NCBI GenBank assembly: GCA_964501185.1
Contig: CAZCRT010000019.1
Location: 1 to 48,944 of the forward strand
Direction of reading: 5' to 3'
Source: BS150m-G50 sp964501185 [NCBI: uncultured Bacteroidia bacterium]
GTDB taxonomy: Bacteria; CAIWAD01; BS150m-G50
Length of the DNA: 48,944 nucleotides
Shown here in pieces: positions 19,224 through 27,642 of this stretch. Position 1 is the first letter of the stretch; each line of letters begins with the position of its first letter. A model generated the notes under the pieces. It did not search any database and was not told the origin of the DNA. It saw nothing but the letters and a program-made list of their open reading frames with translations. The position numbers and the translations under genes were made by a program.

Positions 19224-19673
19224 CTACCGGTCAACTGACACACCGATTCCATCGTTTTCCATCAATACTTCGATGATAACCTTCATCCCCTTACGCATAC
19301 AGTCACTCTGTTTGACAGTCAGTGTTTTTGAACCATCCTGGAATAGTGTTTCAAAATTTGTGGAAATCTTATCCAGAATCCGTTCCCCTTTACGGGTAAG
19401 GTAGAGAAAGACTACACGCCGATCGTCACTGCTGGTATGTCGTCTGATAATGTCTTTTTCAAAGAGGTCCTGCACCAGCGGGCTTACTCGTCCTTTTTGA
19501 ATACTGAGGCAACTGGCAATGTTACTGACAGTCTGTTCATTAGAACGGGTGAAAGTCAGCATAATGCGCAATTCTGTTACTGAAAGGCCAACCTTGCCGG
19601 CGAGATTCTTTAAGATCCCGCGGTTAAGACAGGAGAAGCGTAGCAGGTAAAAACCAAGTGTGTCTGTCTGCAT
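19224..19673 (-). CDS. MarR-family transcriptional regulator
   Basis: A 149-residue winged-helix protein. The recognition region covers SVTELRIMLTFTRSNEQTVSNIASCLSIQ to KGRVSPLVQDLFEKDIIRR, and the wing is SDDRRVVFLYLTRKGERIL, with the DxR motif typical of MarR. Flanking helices would form the dimer interface. Such proteins usually repress their own gene and a neighbouring transporter or stress gene and are relieved by small ligands. It has its own strong promoter with a palindrome over the start site and its own terminator. Neighbours give no clear target, though the protease (24270) and the RND pump are on the same strand upstream. Confidence 0.88.
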   Translation of the reverse strand: MQTDTLGFYLLRFSCLNRGILKNLAGKVGLSVTELRIMLTFTRSNEQTVSNIASCLSIQKGRVSPLVQDLFEKDIIRRHTSSDDRRVVFLYLTRKGERILDKISTNFETLFQDGSKTLTVKQSDCMRKGMKVIIEVLMENDGIGVSVDR

Positions 19674-19706
19674 TGAAATTCCCTCTTCTAAGTGCCTGGT
19701 ACATTG

Positions 19707-19716
19707 AACTCGAGTT
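19707..19716. promoter_or_regulatory. Candidate operator palindrome for the MarR-family regulator
   Basis: AACTCGAGTT is a perfect 10-base palindrome placed about 9 bases downstream of the -10 box, covering the likely transcription start. This is a usual position for autorepression. Binding is an inference from position. Confidence 0.4.
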
Positions 19717-19724
19717 ACACAGAA

Positions 19725-19753
19725 AAAATATCAACTCCTTACTGTGATGTCAA
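19725..19753 (-). promoter_or_regulatory. Promoter of the MarR-family gene
   Basis: TTGACA (19748-19753) and TATTTT (19725-19730) on the minus strand, spacing 17 bases. It has the same two boxes and spacing as the ferredoxin promoter. Confidence 0.65.
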
Positions 19754-19833
19754 GTTAATAGTTCAATAAATGTAATACTCCAGAATGTGGATTATTCAGA
19801 AATGCATCGTTTCAGTATCTGCAGGCTGCCTGT

Positions 19834-19863
19834 ATAAAAAAAGGACCCGCGAACGGGCCCTTC
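19834..19863 (-). terminator. Terminator of the S8 protease gene
   Basis: On the minus strand GGGCCCG-TTCG-CGGGTCC (19843-19860) forms a 7-bp stem with a stable TTCG tetraloop and is followed by seven T residues. It lies about 40 bases past the protease stop codon. Confidence 0.92.
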
Positions 19864-19899
19864 TATAGGAGTGATAGCAAACACTCTATTTAAGCATTA

Positions 19900-22800
19900 T
19901 CAGTAGTTAACAACAACATAGTAGAATGCCCGTCCATAAGGTGCTTCACCAGTGAGTGATACCGAGGTACTATCTGTAGTCTCAACAAACACTGCTGAGT
20001 CGAAAGCATATGGATCAAGCATACGATAGACACTGTAGCTGATCGCACCGGGTAGTGGACTCCATTCCAGCAGGACATCAGGATCCTGCCAGGTGATTGT
20101 CAGATCAGTAACTGGATCTTCTGATGGATTCACGGTAAAGGCCGCAGCATCACTGTCATACAGGCCACCTGCATCGGTAGCAGTGAAAGTGATTGTCTCG
20201 CTGCCTGACCAGCCCGTGTCATAGGTGATGGTGGCGATCCGGTCGGTGATATCAACAACCAGGTCAATAGCACCTGAATAGCTCCAGTCGATAGCGCTGT
20301 CAGGTGTTTCCACATCCTCAACAAAATCATCCAGGTCAATCTGAATGAAATCATCACCGGCATCAACTTCCTGGTCAGGAATATCGGTTACAACCGGCGC
20401 ATCATTGACTGCGTCAACTGTGAAGGTAGCGGGATCTTCGCTATCGAGGCCACCCTCATCGGTGGCAACGAAAGTTACAGTCTCCGCACCAAACCAGTCA
20501 CTATCCGGTGTAGTGATCGTTGCAATACGATCGACGATGCTGACCGTAAGTTCGCTGTTACCATAGTAGGTCCAGACGATTTGATCATCCGGAGTTTCCT
20601 CGTCCGCTACATAATCATCAAGTATGATCTGCTGGAAACTTTCACCTTCAGCTATGAGCTGATCTGGGATATCATCAACAACCGGTGCATCATTGACTTC
20701 ACCTACAGAGAAGGTAGCAGCGTCATCATCGAAGAGGCCACCGTTGTCCGTTGCTGTGAAGGTTATCGTCTCACTTCCGGACCAGCGCTCCCGACCCGGA
20801 TAGGTGATAGTAGCGATACGGTTGGTGATATCGACTGTCATCTCAATGTTGCCTGAATAGGTCCAGTCAATCGCACTGTCAGGATCCTCAACATCGGAGA
20901 CATAGTCATCCAGATGAATCTGTACGAAAGGTTCACCCTCGCTTACATACTGATCGGGAATATCAGTGACTTCGGGTGCATCATTCACCGGGTCCACTGT
21001 AAACAGAACCGCATCGTTATCATTGAGGCCACCTGTATCCGTGGCTGTGAAAGTAACAGTCTCACTGCCATACCAATCAGGATCAGCAGTAATGGTTGCA
21101 ACCCGGTCGGTTACATCCACCGTAAGATCACTGTTTCCGGCAAAGGTCCAGATAATGGATGCATCGGGATCCTCAACATCCTCGACATAGTCGTCAAGCT
21201 GGATCTGGGCAAACGGCTGATCCTCATCAACAGTCTGGTCCGGAATGTTGGATACAACCGGTGCATCGTTGACACCCTCTACCCAGAAAGTGGCGGGATC
21301 GCTGTCCTGCAGTCCGCCCTGGTCAGTCGCAGTGAAAGTAATCGTTTCCAGTCCGTTCCAGTCAGAATCGGGGAAGTCGATAGTTGCCACCCTGTTAACG
21401 ATGCTGACGGTAAGCTGACTGTTGCCGGTATAGGTCCATACAATAAGAGCATCCGGCGTTTCAGCGTCAGTAACATAGTCGTCCAGATTGATCTGGCTGA
21501 AGCTATCCCCTTCAGTGATATACTGATTGGGGATGTTACTTACTTCCGGTGCCGTATTGGGTACTTCTTCAACAGTGAACACAGCGTCGTCACTATCGCT
21601 CAGACCACCTGTATCCCAGGCGGTAAAAGTAATGGTTTCGTCACCGGTCCAGCCGGCATCGTAAGTGATTGTGGCAATCCGGTTGACGATACTGACATTG
21701 AGATCACTGTTGCCGGAAGCGAGCCAGTTGATTGAGGCATCAGGATCCTCAGCATCACTTACGTAGTTATCCAGGTTGATCTGGGTGAATGATTCTCCAC
21801 CCTCGATAGTCTGGTCAGGAATATTGGTAACCACAGGTGCATCGTTGACACCCTGTACCCAGAAAGTGGCAGGATCACTGTCCTGCAACCCACCCTGGTC
21901 AGTAGCGGTGAAAGTAATCGTCTCCAGGCCATTCCAGTCAGGATCGGGGAAATCGATAGTTGCCACCCGGTTGACGATGCTGACGGTCAGCTCACTGTTA
22001 CCTGCATAGGTCCAGACTATGGAAGCGTCCGGTGTTTCAGCGTCTGTCACATAGTCGTCCAGATGGATCTGGCTGAAGTTATCCCCTTCAGTAATATACT
22101 GGTTGGGAATATTACTTACAGTTGGTGGCGTGTTCTCCGGCTCATCACCGGTTCCAGAAATCCAGAGACACCATTCGTTCAGGGTACCGACATCAGCCGC
22201 CCAATTATCATCGACATGCAGTGTCCAGGTACCGGCTGTATTTTCACCGAACAGGTCGGAAAGGCTGCCGGGGCCATCGACCGGAAGATCTGTATCATAC
22301 CAGCCGACAATATTGTTGGCACTACCACCGGAACGATTGTGCAGGGTAACATCGGTACCGTCGGGGGAAGTCAGGCGTACCAGCAGGTCTGCACTGTAAG
22401 TATGGGTAATATCGACAAACACTTCGATGTCGAGAATCTCCACACTCTGTGATAATGTAATCGGTGAGTTGATTCCGGTCGCATTGTTATCCGGGATACT
22501 GTAAGGAGTATCGTTGCACTCGGTGAATTCCGGAGGTGTGCCGACAGTGATTGTGAAAGAGTCACTGTTGCTGTAGCCACTGGCAGTAATTGCAATGTTG
22601 ATCGTTACTGAAGTACCGACCGGTGTACCGGGATCAGCAGTGATGACAAAGGGACTGCCGTTAGTATCGTAACTGGCGGAGCCGATTGTACCATAGCTCT
22701 GGGTAGCGGTACCGATTGAAATCCAGGAGGAACTCTCACTCAGGGTAACGGAAACAGAAGTGGCTTCTGCACCACCATTATAGAGTGTAACATAGAGATC

Positions 22801-24270
22801 GTTGGTTTCACCCGGGTCCATCTGACCGTTGGCATCACTGATGCTGTGGCTGCTGTAACTGATAACCGGCTCTGTTCCACCACCAGCTGCCAGGATTGCC
22901 TGATAAGCGTTGAGACGGCCCCAACCGAACTGAGTATCCCAGCCAGCGGTTCCGAGATCATCCGCAGATGCATTTATAATATCCCATATTTCCGACGGGG
23001 TAAGTGATGGATTGACCGATTTGACTAAAGCGGCAACACCGGCGACATGAGGTGTGGCACCGGAAGTACCGTTCATGTCAGTCATATATCCACCGGTATA
23101 ATAGGTGGTATGCAGTCTGGTTCCCGGGGCCATGAGATCGAGGCCTGTACCGTAGTTACTGCCCCACCAGGTTTCATTGTCACAGGAGCTGGGGCTTTTA
23201 CGCTGGTTACAGGGAGAAAGCGCACCGATGGCCATACTGTTGCCGTAGGCTGCCGGATAGCTGATGCTGCTGCTGTTGTCATTACCAGCTGCAGAGATCA
23301 CAATGACTCCGGCACTGACGGCACTGTTTATAGCGCTGTTGAAACTGCCATCATAGCCACCACCACCGAGACTCATACTGATAACATCTGCTCCGTTATT
23401 ACGCGCCCAGTTGACACCATCCACAATGTCGGAAGTCCAGCCGCTGCCACCGCTGTCGAGGACCTTGATCGGCATGATCATGCTGTTCCAGGCGATACCG
23501 GCCACACCGATACTATTGTCACCGCGCGCCGCAGCGATACCGGCACAGGCGGTGCCATGCATGTTATCGTCCTGAGCTGTATTATCGTTATTGACAAAAT
23601 CGTAACCGGGAACGATACGACCGGAAAATTCTGCATGATCCAGATCGACACCGGTATCGAGAATGGCGATTGTGACGCCGGAAGCACCGGTAGAAATATC
23701 CCAGGCCTGCGGGCTGTCGATATCGCAATCAGGAGTACCGACGGTGCCACCACCATAACGGGATGCCTGACCGGTGTTGTTATGTGCCCACTGGGAAGAA
23801 TAGTAATAATCGTTCGGAACAAGCATTGTGTGCACCAGGTAATCGGGACCAGCTTCAGCGATGGCCGGGATGCCTTCGTAAAGCCATATCAGGTTCTCAA
23901 TATCCTGTGGTTCAGCAAATTCGATCAGGTAATACAGATCGAGATCATGATCGAGTGCGATTTGATCCAGTTCACCATCATTATTGACGACACGCTTGAA
24001 ACTGCTGTAACCCTGCTCACTGTTCAGCTGGTGTATCTCCGGAAGATCAACAGATCTCAGAGCTTCAGCAGAACGGAACTGATCGACAACATCCCGATGA
24101 AGTGTAATCATCAGGTGATCGGGTGCGTAGGCGTGCTGGATAGTTTTACCTTCCTGCTCCTGTATCCAGTTTTTGTCGTAGGCCTGAGGATCGTCCGGTT
24201 GGGGTGCAGAAGCCATAGCTGTACCTGCTAAAAACCCCAGTAGTAAAATACCGGTAAATAACTGTTTCAT
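19900..24270 (-). CDS. Secreted subtilisin-like (S8) protease with P-domain and tandem repeats
   Basis: A 1456-residue exported protein with a signal peptide (MKQLFTGILLLGFLAGTAMA). A propeptide-like region runs to about 150. The S8 domain (about 155-460) has Asp205 in AILDTGVDL, His238 in MHGTACAG, the oxyanion Asn330 in AAGND and Ser403 in NGTSGATPHVAG, so it is expected to be active. A strand-rich linker with GQMDPGETNDLYV (about 467-578) follows, then a proprotein-convertase P-domain (about 585-707). Seven repeats of about 95 residues come next (714-1382), each starting near SNIPNQ or TDIPDQ and ending FTATDxGGL, then a fibronectin III-like end. No YPNPFNP-type sorting tail is present. 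The start has AAGGAG. It is monocistronic with a strong terminator. Confidence 0.93.
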   Translation of the reverse strand: MKQLFTGILLLGFLAGTAMASAPQPDDPQAYDKNWIQEQEGKTIQHAYAPDHLMITLHRDVVDQFRSAEALRSVDLPEIHQLNSEQGYSSFKRVVNNDGELDQIALDHDLDLYYLIEFAEPQDIENLIWLYEGIPAIAEAGPDYLVHTMLVPNDYYYSSQWAHNNTGQASRYGGGTVGTPDCDIDSPQAWDISTGASGVTIAILDTGVDLDHAEFSGRIVPGYDFVNNDNTAQDDNMHGTACAGIAAARGDNSIGVAGIAWNSMIMPIKVLDSGGSGWTSDIVDGVNWARNNGADVISMSLGGGGYDGSFNSAINSAVSAGVIVISAAGNDNSSSISYPAAYGNSMAIGALSPCNQRKSPSSCDNETWWGSNYGTGLDLMAPGTRLHTTYYTGGYMTDMNGTSGATPHVAGVAALVKSVNPSLTPSEIWDIINASADDLGTAGWDTQFGWGRLNAYQAILAAGGGTEPVISYSSHSISDANGQMDPGETNDLYVTLYNGGAEATSVSVTLSESSSWISIGTATQSYGTIGSASYDTNGSPFVITADPGTPVGTSVTINIAITASGYSNSDSFTITVGTPPEFTECNDTPYSIPDNNATGINSPITLSQSVEILDIEVFVDITHTYSADLLVRLTSPDGTDVTLHNRSGGSANNIVGWYDTDLPVDGPGSLSDLFGENTAGTWTLHVDDNWAADVGTLNEWCLWISGTGDEPENTPPTVSNIPNQYITEGDNFSQIHLDDYVTDAETPDASIVWTYAGNSELTVSIVNRVATIDFPDPDWNGLETITFTATDQGGLQDSDPATFWVQGVNDAPVVTNIPDQTIEGGESFTQINLDNYVSDAEDPDASINWLASGNSDLNVSIVNRIATITYDAGWTGDETITFTAWDTGGLSDSDDAVFTVEEVPNTAPEVSNIPNQYITEGDSFSQINLDDYVTDAETPDALIVWTYTGNSQLTVSIVNRVATIDFPDSDWNGLETITFTATDQGGLQDSDPATFWVEGVNDAPVVSNIPDQTVDEDQPFAQIQLDDYVEDVEDPDASIIWTFAGNSDLTVDVTDRVATITADPDWYGSETVTFTATDTGGLNDNDAVLFTVDPVNDAPEVTDIPDQYVSEGEPFVQIHLDDYVSDVEDPDSAIDWTYSGNIEMTVDITNRIATITYPGRERWSGSETITFTATDNGGLFDDDAATFSVGEVNDAPVVDDIPDQLIAEGESFQQIILDDYVADEETPDDQIVWTYYGNSELTVSIVDRIATITTPDSDWFGAETVTFVATDEGGLDSEDPATFTVDAVNDAPVVTDIPDQEVDAGDDFIQIDLDDFVEDVETPDSAIDWSYSGAIDLVVDITDRIATITYDTGWSGSETITFTATDAGGLYDSDAAAFTVNPSEDPVTDLTITWQDPDVLLEWSPLPGAISYSVYRMLDPYAFDSAVFVETTDSTSVSLTGEAPYGRAFYYVVVNY
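20125..22131 (-). repeat. Seven tandem coding repeats of about 285 bases in the protease gene
   Basis: The repeats encode residues 714-1382 of the protease. Repeats 1 and 3 (roughly 21850-22131 and 21270-21555) are nearly identical in DNA, including silent positions. Repeat 2 lies between them, which suggests a recent duplication of a two-repeat unit. The others have diverged. Confidence 0.8.
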
Positions 24271-24537
24271 TGAGATTTCTCCTTACTACACTGTTGTGAG
24301 CACTTTATCGGAAGAGAACGACGCGAAATTAACACCTGATTGTCTCTCACGACTGAATATTTCTGATATCTCGTTGTATTGTAGTTGGGCATCATTTCAT
24401 TGCGAAATGGTTACTATAAGAGAATAGTCATTTGGGGCGAAATAGTAAAGGAAAAATCCGGGCTGATAAACTCTGATACCAGCGTTCCGGTGCTTTCATT
24501 TATCCCGGAGAGAGGAGATTATGTACCTGGAATTATT

Positions 24538-27500
24538 TCACCTGCGAACCCTGTTGACAATGGCGGCAGTCAGCATTCGAATATCATCCAGAATAGTGTA
24601 GACAAGCGGTACAACAACCAGAGTAAACAGAGTAGCAACCAGTAACCCGCCGATCATAGCGCGGCCCATCGGGGCATAGGGAATGCCCACCAGCGAGGAG
24701 TTACCCATTGCCATCGGTACCAGTCCGAAAATTGTGGTGAAGGCGGTCATCATCACCGGACGGAACCGATTATGACTGGCTTCCATCAGAGCAGCGAGCC
24801 TGTCGCGGCCATCATGCCGCAGCTGCACCACCCTGTCGATCAGTACGATAGCGTTGTTAACCACCACTCCGATCAGGATGATGATACCTATCCCGGCCAT
24901 GATATCCATCTGGCCACCGGTGATGTAAAGCGCCCACCAGGCTCCGAAAAAAGCAAAAGGTATGGAAAACAGAACTACCAGCGGCAGCAGAAATGATTCA
25001 AACAGCACTCCCATCAGAATGTAAACCAGCACGATAGAGAGCACTATGACTTCGTTGCGGCTGCCGACAATCTGCTCCAGACGGTTAAAACGGCTACCCA
25101 GCGCCCAGTCATAGCCAAGTGGCAGATGTACACCCTCCATCAGCGGCCGGATCTGACGACGCAGGCTGAACAGATCCTCTTCGTCAGTGAAACAACGTAT
25201 AGCGATACTGGTATTCCCGTTGCGACGATGAATAGTACCGAGCCCTTCTTCAACGCTGAACTCTGCCACGGTTCCCAGTGGCAGCCTTTCCCCGGATGCA
25301 GTAATAAGTGGCAGATTGCGCAACTGGTCCAGATAACGGCGATCCGATTCCTGGATGCGAACCCTGATAGGGATTTCACGCTCACCCAGTTGCAACCGCC
25401 CTACTTCCCTCCCCCGTAATGCCATCGCCACCGTTCCGGCAACCTGTTGCGGTGTTAACCCCACCTGCTCCACCAGGAGGCGATTCACCTCAATCTGAAT
25501 CTCATCCTTACCGCTGTCGAGGCTGAGTTCAGTTGAAGTAACCGAGGGGATCGTTTCCAGCCGTCGTTTGACCTCCTGAGCGTACTCATGCAGCAGCCGT
25601 GTTTCCGGCCCCTCCAGCTGCACATTTACAGCAGCATCCCTGCCACCACCACGGTTCCAGCCATAGATGTATTCCACACCGGCATACTCCGGCAGCTGTT
25701 CCTTCAACTCCTCCATCACCTGTGCCCGCTCCGGGAACGGTGGTGGCAGCTTGAGCCATTTCTGCCGTATCTGCTGCCAGAAATACTGATACCACTGGTA
25801 ACGGGGTGGGTCCTGCAGAAAGACATGCAGCCTCCCGCGTGAATTGGAATAGCGGGTTGAAACCGCTTTGATACGGAAACGCTCCCGGTTAGCATCCAGC
25901 ACCGTTTCCGCATTACTGAACACCCGGTTGGCGTCATCAATGGTATAGAAGGATGGCATCATGATGCGCAGATTGAAGTCGTTGATATTGCCTTCCGCAT
26001 CACTGGGTTGCACTGCTTTCATGGGGATAATGATGGTGGCGTAGAAGGCGGTAATTGCCAGCAGAGCGAGTACCCGGTGACGTAACACCAGCTGCAGCAA
26101 CCGAATAGTCTGCTCCCGCAGAAATGAGAGGGATCGTTGTTCCTTAACCTGGCGGGTATGCCCCATTTTAACCGACAGTAGCGGAATGAACAGCATTGAT
26201 GCCAGCAGGGAAGCAACCAGTGCGACAATAATCGGTACTCCGATCCGCTTCAGAAAAAAGCCGACTTCCGGTTCAGTACCTAGGAATATTATCGGGGCGA
26301 AGACGACAACAGTAGTCAGGGTTGACATCACAACCGCCATACCTACATCACCTGCTCCGCTGACAGCGGCAACAGCTGGATCGAGTCCCTCCTGCCTCCG
26401 CACGAAGATACTCTCCATAACTACGATGGCACAATCCACTACCATGCCGATGGATATCATCAATCCCATCATGGTGATGATGTTGAGAGACCAGCCGATA
26501 AAATACATCACCGCAATCGCCATGAAGGCAGCGAAGGGAATTGCCAGGGTTATGATAACAGTCATACGCAGGCGGCGTAGAAAGAGCAGCAGTATCATGA
26601 ATGCGAATAAACCACCCCAGAGCGCAGTCTGAGTTACATTTGCCAGAGATGTCTTGATGATCTGTCCCTGGCTGAAGAGAATACTCCACTCGAACTCAGC
26701 CAACTCCGGCCGGGTCTTCAGACGCTGCTCTATAGTTGATAATACCCGGTCGGAGACATCAACCGCGTTGGCCAACCCCTCTTTTTTTATCCCTATAGCC
26801 ATTCCCTGACGGCCATTGACACGGTGATGCCAGACAATATCAGGCTGTCCATACCTGACGTGGGCCAGATCGCGTAACCTGAAAGAGGTGTCGTGGATAA
26901 CTATATCTGCAATTTCCTCGATATCGTGATAAAGACCGAGGGAACGTACCTGCAGTCGCCGGTCACCTTCACGCGTTTTGCCACTGGAAAACTGAATGTT
27001 GTCATTCTGCAGCTGAGATATCAGAGCGGAGATATCGATTCCATGAGCGGAGATACGCTTAAGATCGAGGTCAATCAGTATCTGCTTTTCGTCAGCACCA
27101 TGGATCTCGACTCCGGCAACACCGTCGATCTGTTCGAAGGCGGGGCGTATATAGTTCTCCGCCAGGAAGTAGAGGTTTTCGGTAGCGGGTGGGTAGTTAA
27201 CCGCCATCCAGACTATCTCTTCATCTTCCATCCCCATCCGGTTGAGACGAATCCTCTGAACATCATCCGGGAGTTCCGGTTCCAGGCGGTCAATACGATC
27301 CCGCACCTGGTTATAGGAAACATCCATATCAGTGTTCTTGTCAAACTCCAGCCAGATCCAGACACCATTTTCAGAGGAATTTGTTTCAATGTTCTCGATA
27401 CCCTGAACAGTGCGCAGTATTTCCTCAAAGGGGATGGCAATCTGTTCAGCCACCTCCTCTGCTGTTGCGTTGGGATAGCTGACCCAGATACCCAGATAAG

Positions 27501-27642
27501 AGGTGGTAAATCCCTGTGGCATCATTTCCAGGGAGATACGCTGCATGGCCAGCAACCCTATGGCTGCCAGTGCCAGGAAGGTCATCATGACCGTTACCGG
27601 CCGGCGCAGTGAGAAGGCGGGTAGTAATCCCGTGTTACGCAT
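24538..27642 (-). CDS. RND-family efflux permease, second of a pair
   Basis: A 1034-residue inner-membrane permease of the AcrB/MdtBC type, driven by the proton gradient. The first membrane helix follows LLPAFSLRRPVTVMM. The conserved TM4 reads SIGMVVDCAIVVMESIFVRR, carrying one Asp where AcrB has two. The second half repeats the fold, with IMAGIGIIILIGVVVNNAIVLID and ending LFTLVVVPLVYTILD. Two large periplasmic loops are of normal size. The ATG at 27642 overlaps the upstream permease by eight bases and has AGGAAG before it; a frame to 27687 is not supported. Substrate is unknown. Low-GC or foreign composition is not apparent. Confidence 0.92.
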   Translation of the reverse strand: MRNTGLLPAFSLRRPVTVMMTFLALAAIGLLAMQRISLEMMPQGFTTSYLGIWVSYPNATAEEVAEQIAIPFEEILRTVQGIENIETNSSENGVWIWLEFDKNTDMDVSYNQVRDRIDRLEPELPDDVQRIRLNRMGMEDEEIVWMAVNYPPATENLYFLAENYIRPAFEQIDGVAGVEIHGADEKQILIDLDLKRISAHGIDISALISQLQNDNIQFSSGKTREGDRRLQVRSLGLYHDIEEIADIVIHDTSFRLRDLAHVRYGQPDIVWHHRVNGRQGMAIGIKKEGLANAVDVSDRVLSTIEQRLKTRPELAEFEWSILFSQGQIIKTSLANVTQTALWGGLFAFMILLLFLRRLRMTVIITLAIPFAAFMAIAVMYFIGWSLNIITMMGLMISIGMVVDCAIVVMESIFVRRQEGLDPAVAAVSGAGDVGMAVVMSTLTTVVVFAPIIFLGTEPEVGFFLKRIGVPIIVALVASLLASMLFIPLLSVKMGHTRQVKEQRSLSFLREQTIRLLQLVLRHRVLALLAITAFYATIIIPMKAVQPSDAEGNINDFNLRIMMPSFYTIDDANRVFSNAETVLDANRERFRIKAVSTRYSNSRGRLHVFLQDPPRYQWYQYFWQQIRQKWLKLPPPFPERAQVMEELKEQLPEYAGVEYIYGWNRGGGRDAAVNVQLEGPETRLLHEYAQEVKRRLETIPSVTSTELSLDSGKDEIQIEVNRLLVEQVGLTPQQVAGTVAMALRGREVGRLQLGEREIPIRVRIQESDRRYLDQLRNLPLITASGERLPLGTVAEFSVEEGLGTIHRRNGNTSIAIRCFTDEEDLFSLRRQIRPLMEGVHLPLGYDWALGSRFNRLEQIVGSRNEVIVLSIVLVYILMGVLFESFLLPLVVLFSIPFAFFGAWWALYITGGQMDIMAGIGIIILIGVVVNNAIVLIDRVVQLRHDGRDRLAALMEASHNRFRPVMMTAFTTIFGLVPMAMGNSSLVGIPYAPMGRAMIGGLLVATLFTLVVVPLVYTILDDIRMLTAAIVNRVRR

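Noticed and set aside
20125-22131. Regularly spaced repeats as a CRISPR array
   Set aside because: The units are about 285 bases, in frame, and encode repeated protein domains. There are no short identical repeats with unique spacers and no cas genes.
20914-24231. Long plus-strand open frames opposite the protease (including 394 and 273 residues)
   Set aside because: They lie opposite a coding repeat region whose minus-strand product has a full catalytic triad and signal peptide. Their sequences show no domains, and their length follows from the biased codons of the repeats.
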